This document shows positions 62,682 to 64,000 of a DNA stretch of 64,000 bases, one piece after another. The position numbers were made by a program, and so were the translations under genes. The stretch's first letter is position 1. The number at the start of each line of letters is the position of its first letter. Under the pieces are notes generated by a model that saw only the letters and a list, made by a program, of their open reading frames with translations, ran no database searches and was not told where the DNA came from. The DNA lies in NCBI GenBank assembly GCA_964498095.1, contig CAZCFY010000003.1, positions 1 through 64,000 of the forward strand. The letters run 5' to 3'. The DNA comes from SG-bin7 sp964498095. Lineage in GTDB: Bacteria > Bdellovibrionota > Bdellovibrionia > Bdellovibrionales > SG-bin7.

Positions 62682-62707
62682 GTTCGTCTTCCCCACTGCA
62701 GGTAACT

Positions 62708-62748
62708 CTTATATCAGTTTTGACACAACTTATCAATCTTCCTAAGAT
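62708..62748. promoter_or_regulatory. overlapping divergent sigma-70 promoters (carD and permease)
   Basis: Minus strand: TTGATA (62736-62731), 17 bases, TATAAG (62713-62708) for carD. Plus strand: TTGACA (62720-62725), 17 bases, TAAGAT (62743-62748) for the amino-acid permease. Each -35 lies inside the other promoter's spacer, so polymerase binding at one should exclude the other. Confidence 0.75.
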
Positions 62749-62832
62749 ATCCGGACAGGTAGGATATAAACTTTATACGCCGCACGAGGTATGCCGTTCC
62801 TTTTCCGGTAATATAAAGGAGTTGAGGAAAAA

Positions 62833-64000
62833 ATGCGCCCACACCCGGTAAAAATTGGATTATTTAGCGCCACGATGCTGGTGATGGGCTCACTCATTGG
62901 CTCCGGCGTTTTCAAAAAAGCCGCCCCCATGACCCTTAATCTACAAGCTGAGGGTTTAGTTTTACTTTGCTGGCTAAGCGCTGGAATTATCACGCTCTTT
63001 GGCGCTCTCACTTTTGCCGAAATTGGTTCGCGCATTCCTAACTCCGGCGGCATGTATTCTTACTTACGCGTAGCCTACGGAAGGCCCACGGCATTTCTGT
63101 TTGGATGGGGCTGTTTCGTTGTTATGCAAAGTGGTTCATTCGCATCGATGAGTTATGTCTTCGCCGAATCAATTTGCGCGCTACTAGACTTAAAGACCGC
63201 GCTTGCCGCTAAGCTCATTGCGGCGGGCACCATCTGGCTTCTGACATTATTTAATTACCGCGGCATTTCGCTGGGCGCCTTGATACAAAATGTTTTCACC
63301 ATCGGAAAAATTTTTGGAATATTTTTTGTCGTTATACTTGGAGTCATCTATTTCCGCGTGCCGGTGGATTTTTCTTTAGGTGGCAAAGCGGCCACTTCAC
63401 CGGAATTAAATTTCACAATAGGAACTTTCTTTGCGTCCATGCTCAGCGCCTTTTGGGCGTATGATGGCTTTAGTAATATTGGCTTTATCGGCGAGGAAGT
63501 GGATAAGCCAAGTCGCAACATCCCGCGGGCGCTAATTTTTGGCGTCACGGGCGTAATACTTTTATATCTCTTAATTAATTTTGCGTACTTTCGCTTAATC
63601 AACCTTCCCCAAATTCTACAAATCGCCCAAACTAAAAACTCAGTATTTGCCATCGAAGCGGTCCGCTTTGTGTTGGGAACCGGCGGCGCTCTCGTTATGG
63701 TAGCGTTTGTCTGCGTTTCAACTTTTGGCTGTGCCAATGGCTCCATTTTATCAAGTGCACGTATTTATTCGACTATGGCAGGCGATGGATTATTTTTTAA
63801 ATCCTGGGGCCAACTTCACCCGCGCTATAACTCCCCTCACCGCGCGCTTTTGGGACAGGCCCTGTGGGGAACAGTTCTCGTATTCTCGGGAACTTTTGAC
63901 GAACTCACTGACCGCCTTATATTTGCGAGTTTCATTTTTTACGGTATTAGCGCCTTTTCGATTTGGCAATTGCGCGCCCGCAAGATCGGCGCGCCCACCT
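62833..64000 (+). CDS. amino-acid permease (APC family), cut by the window edge
   Basis: The 389 residues visible run off the window. Multiple hydrophobic helices, starting with GLFSATMLVMGSLIGSGVFK (conserved APC glycine-rich substrate-binding segment), IGSRIPNSGGMYSYLRVAYG, FWAYDGFSNIGFIGEEV and KPSRNIPRALIFG. Typical of amino-acid/polyamine antiporters (LAT or SteT type). GAGG lies seven bases before the ATG. Promoter at 62720-62748; an 80-base leader precedes it. Confidence 0.9.
   Translation, partial: MRPHPVKIGLFSATMLVMGSLIGSGVFKKAAPMTLNLQAEGLVLLCWLSAGIITLFGALTFAEIGSRIPNSGGMYSYLRVAYGRPTAFLFGWGCFVVMQSGSFASMSYVFAESICALLDLKTALAAKLIAAGTIWLLTLFNYRGISLGALIQNVFTIGKIFGIFFVVILGVIYFRVPVDFSLGGKAATSPELNFTIGTFFASMLSAFWAYDGFSNIGFIGEEVDKPSRNIPRALIFGVTGVILLYLLINFAYFRLINLPQILQIAQTKNSVFAIEAVRFVLGTGGALVMVAFVCVSTFGCANGSILSSARIYSTMAGDGLFFKSWGQLHPRYNSPHRALLGQALWGTVLVFSGTFDELTDRLIFASFIFYGISAFSIWQLRARKIGAPT

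Overview
The window looks like chromosomal DNA of a Gram-negative predatory-type or related bacterium, most likely phylum Bdellovibrionota (Bdellovibrio-like). This is inferred from the gene set, not from a marker gene. The signs are very many lipoproteins and beta-barrel proteins, a CarD regulator, Kup potassium transporters, a bacterial topoisomerase VI pair, a mitochondrial-type aconitase, RomR-like receiver architecture and a c-di-AMP riboswitch. Genes are packed tightly with frequent 1-20 base overlaps, and TTG and GTG starts are common. There is one tRNA gene (Arg, anticodon UCG). I see no rRNA, no phage, no transposase and no CRISPR array.

Layout. 0.1-8.3 kb: secreted hypothetical protein, a lipoprotein M3 oligopeptidase with queA, a Nudix hydrolase, a lone thermolysin-propeptide-like (FTP) protein, a di-haem lipoprotein, and a DUF2914 membrane protein. 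8.4-12.7 kb: a terminator, then a c-di-AMP (ydaO-type) riboswitch leading into kup, facing a second kup without the riboswitch. 12.8-18.1 kb: one coupled operon def-fmt-rpe-hutH-hutU. 18.2-23.9 kb: an lptG-type permease divergent from a receiver-domain protein, followed by nadC, birA, two thiol peroxidase-type proteins and a YwqK-repeat protein. 24-29.3 kb: aconitase and topoisomerase VI subunits B and A. 29.4-33.8 kb: a small secreted protein, an FKBP, a PLP decarboxylase with an HNH protein, then bolA-grxD-DUF2892-FAD oxidase.

34.5-45 kb is the most distinctive accessory region. A receptor-like cluster holds a BY-kinase-like ATPase, two predicted outer-membrane barrels, a 1324-residue lipoprotein with ten ASH/choice-of-anchor-D-like repeats, a seven-repeat RCC1-like lipoprotein, a subtilisin-like lipoprotein protease and another lipoprotein. 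Two sequences with -24/-12 (sigma-54) promoter geometry lie inside it, one at each transcription unit. I propose it as a coordinately induced surface system of unknown function.

45-64 kb is mostly housekeeping: tRNA-Arg, a NYN protein, the lemA-TPM-TPM operon, queF, trmH, a glycosyltransferase, an acyl-CoA dehydrogenase, uvrB-uvrC, cysS, a secreted S1 protease with a tiny secreted peptide behind it, gltX, carD and an amino-acid permease cut by the window edge. queA and queF are both queuosine genes but lie about 46 kb apart.

Positions of motifs were counted by hand and can be off by a residue or two. Promoter, riboswitch and start-site calls are pattern readings that were not scored by any model.
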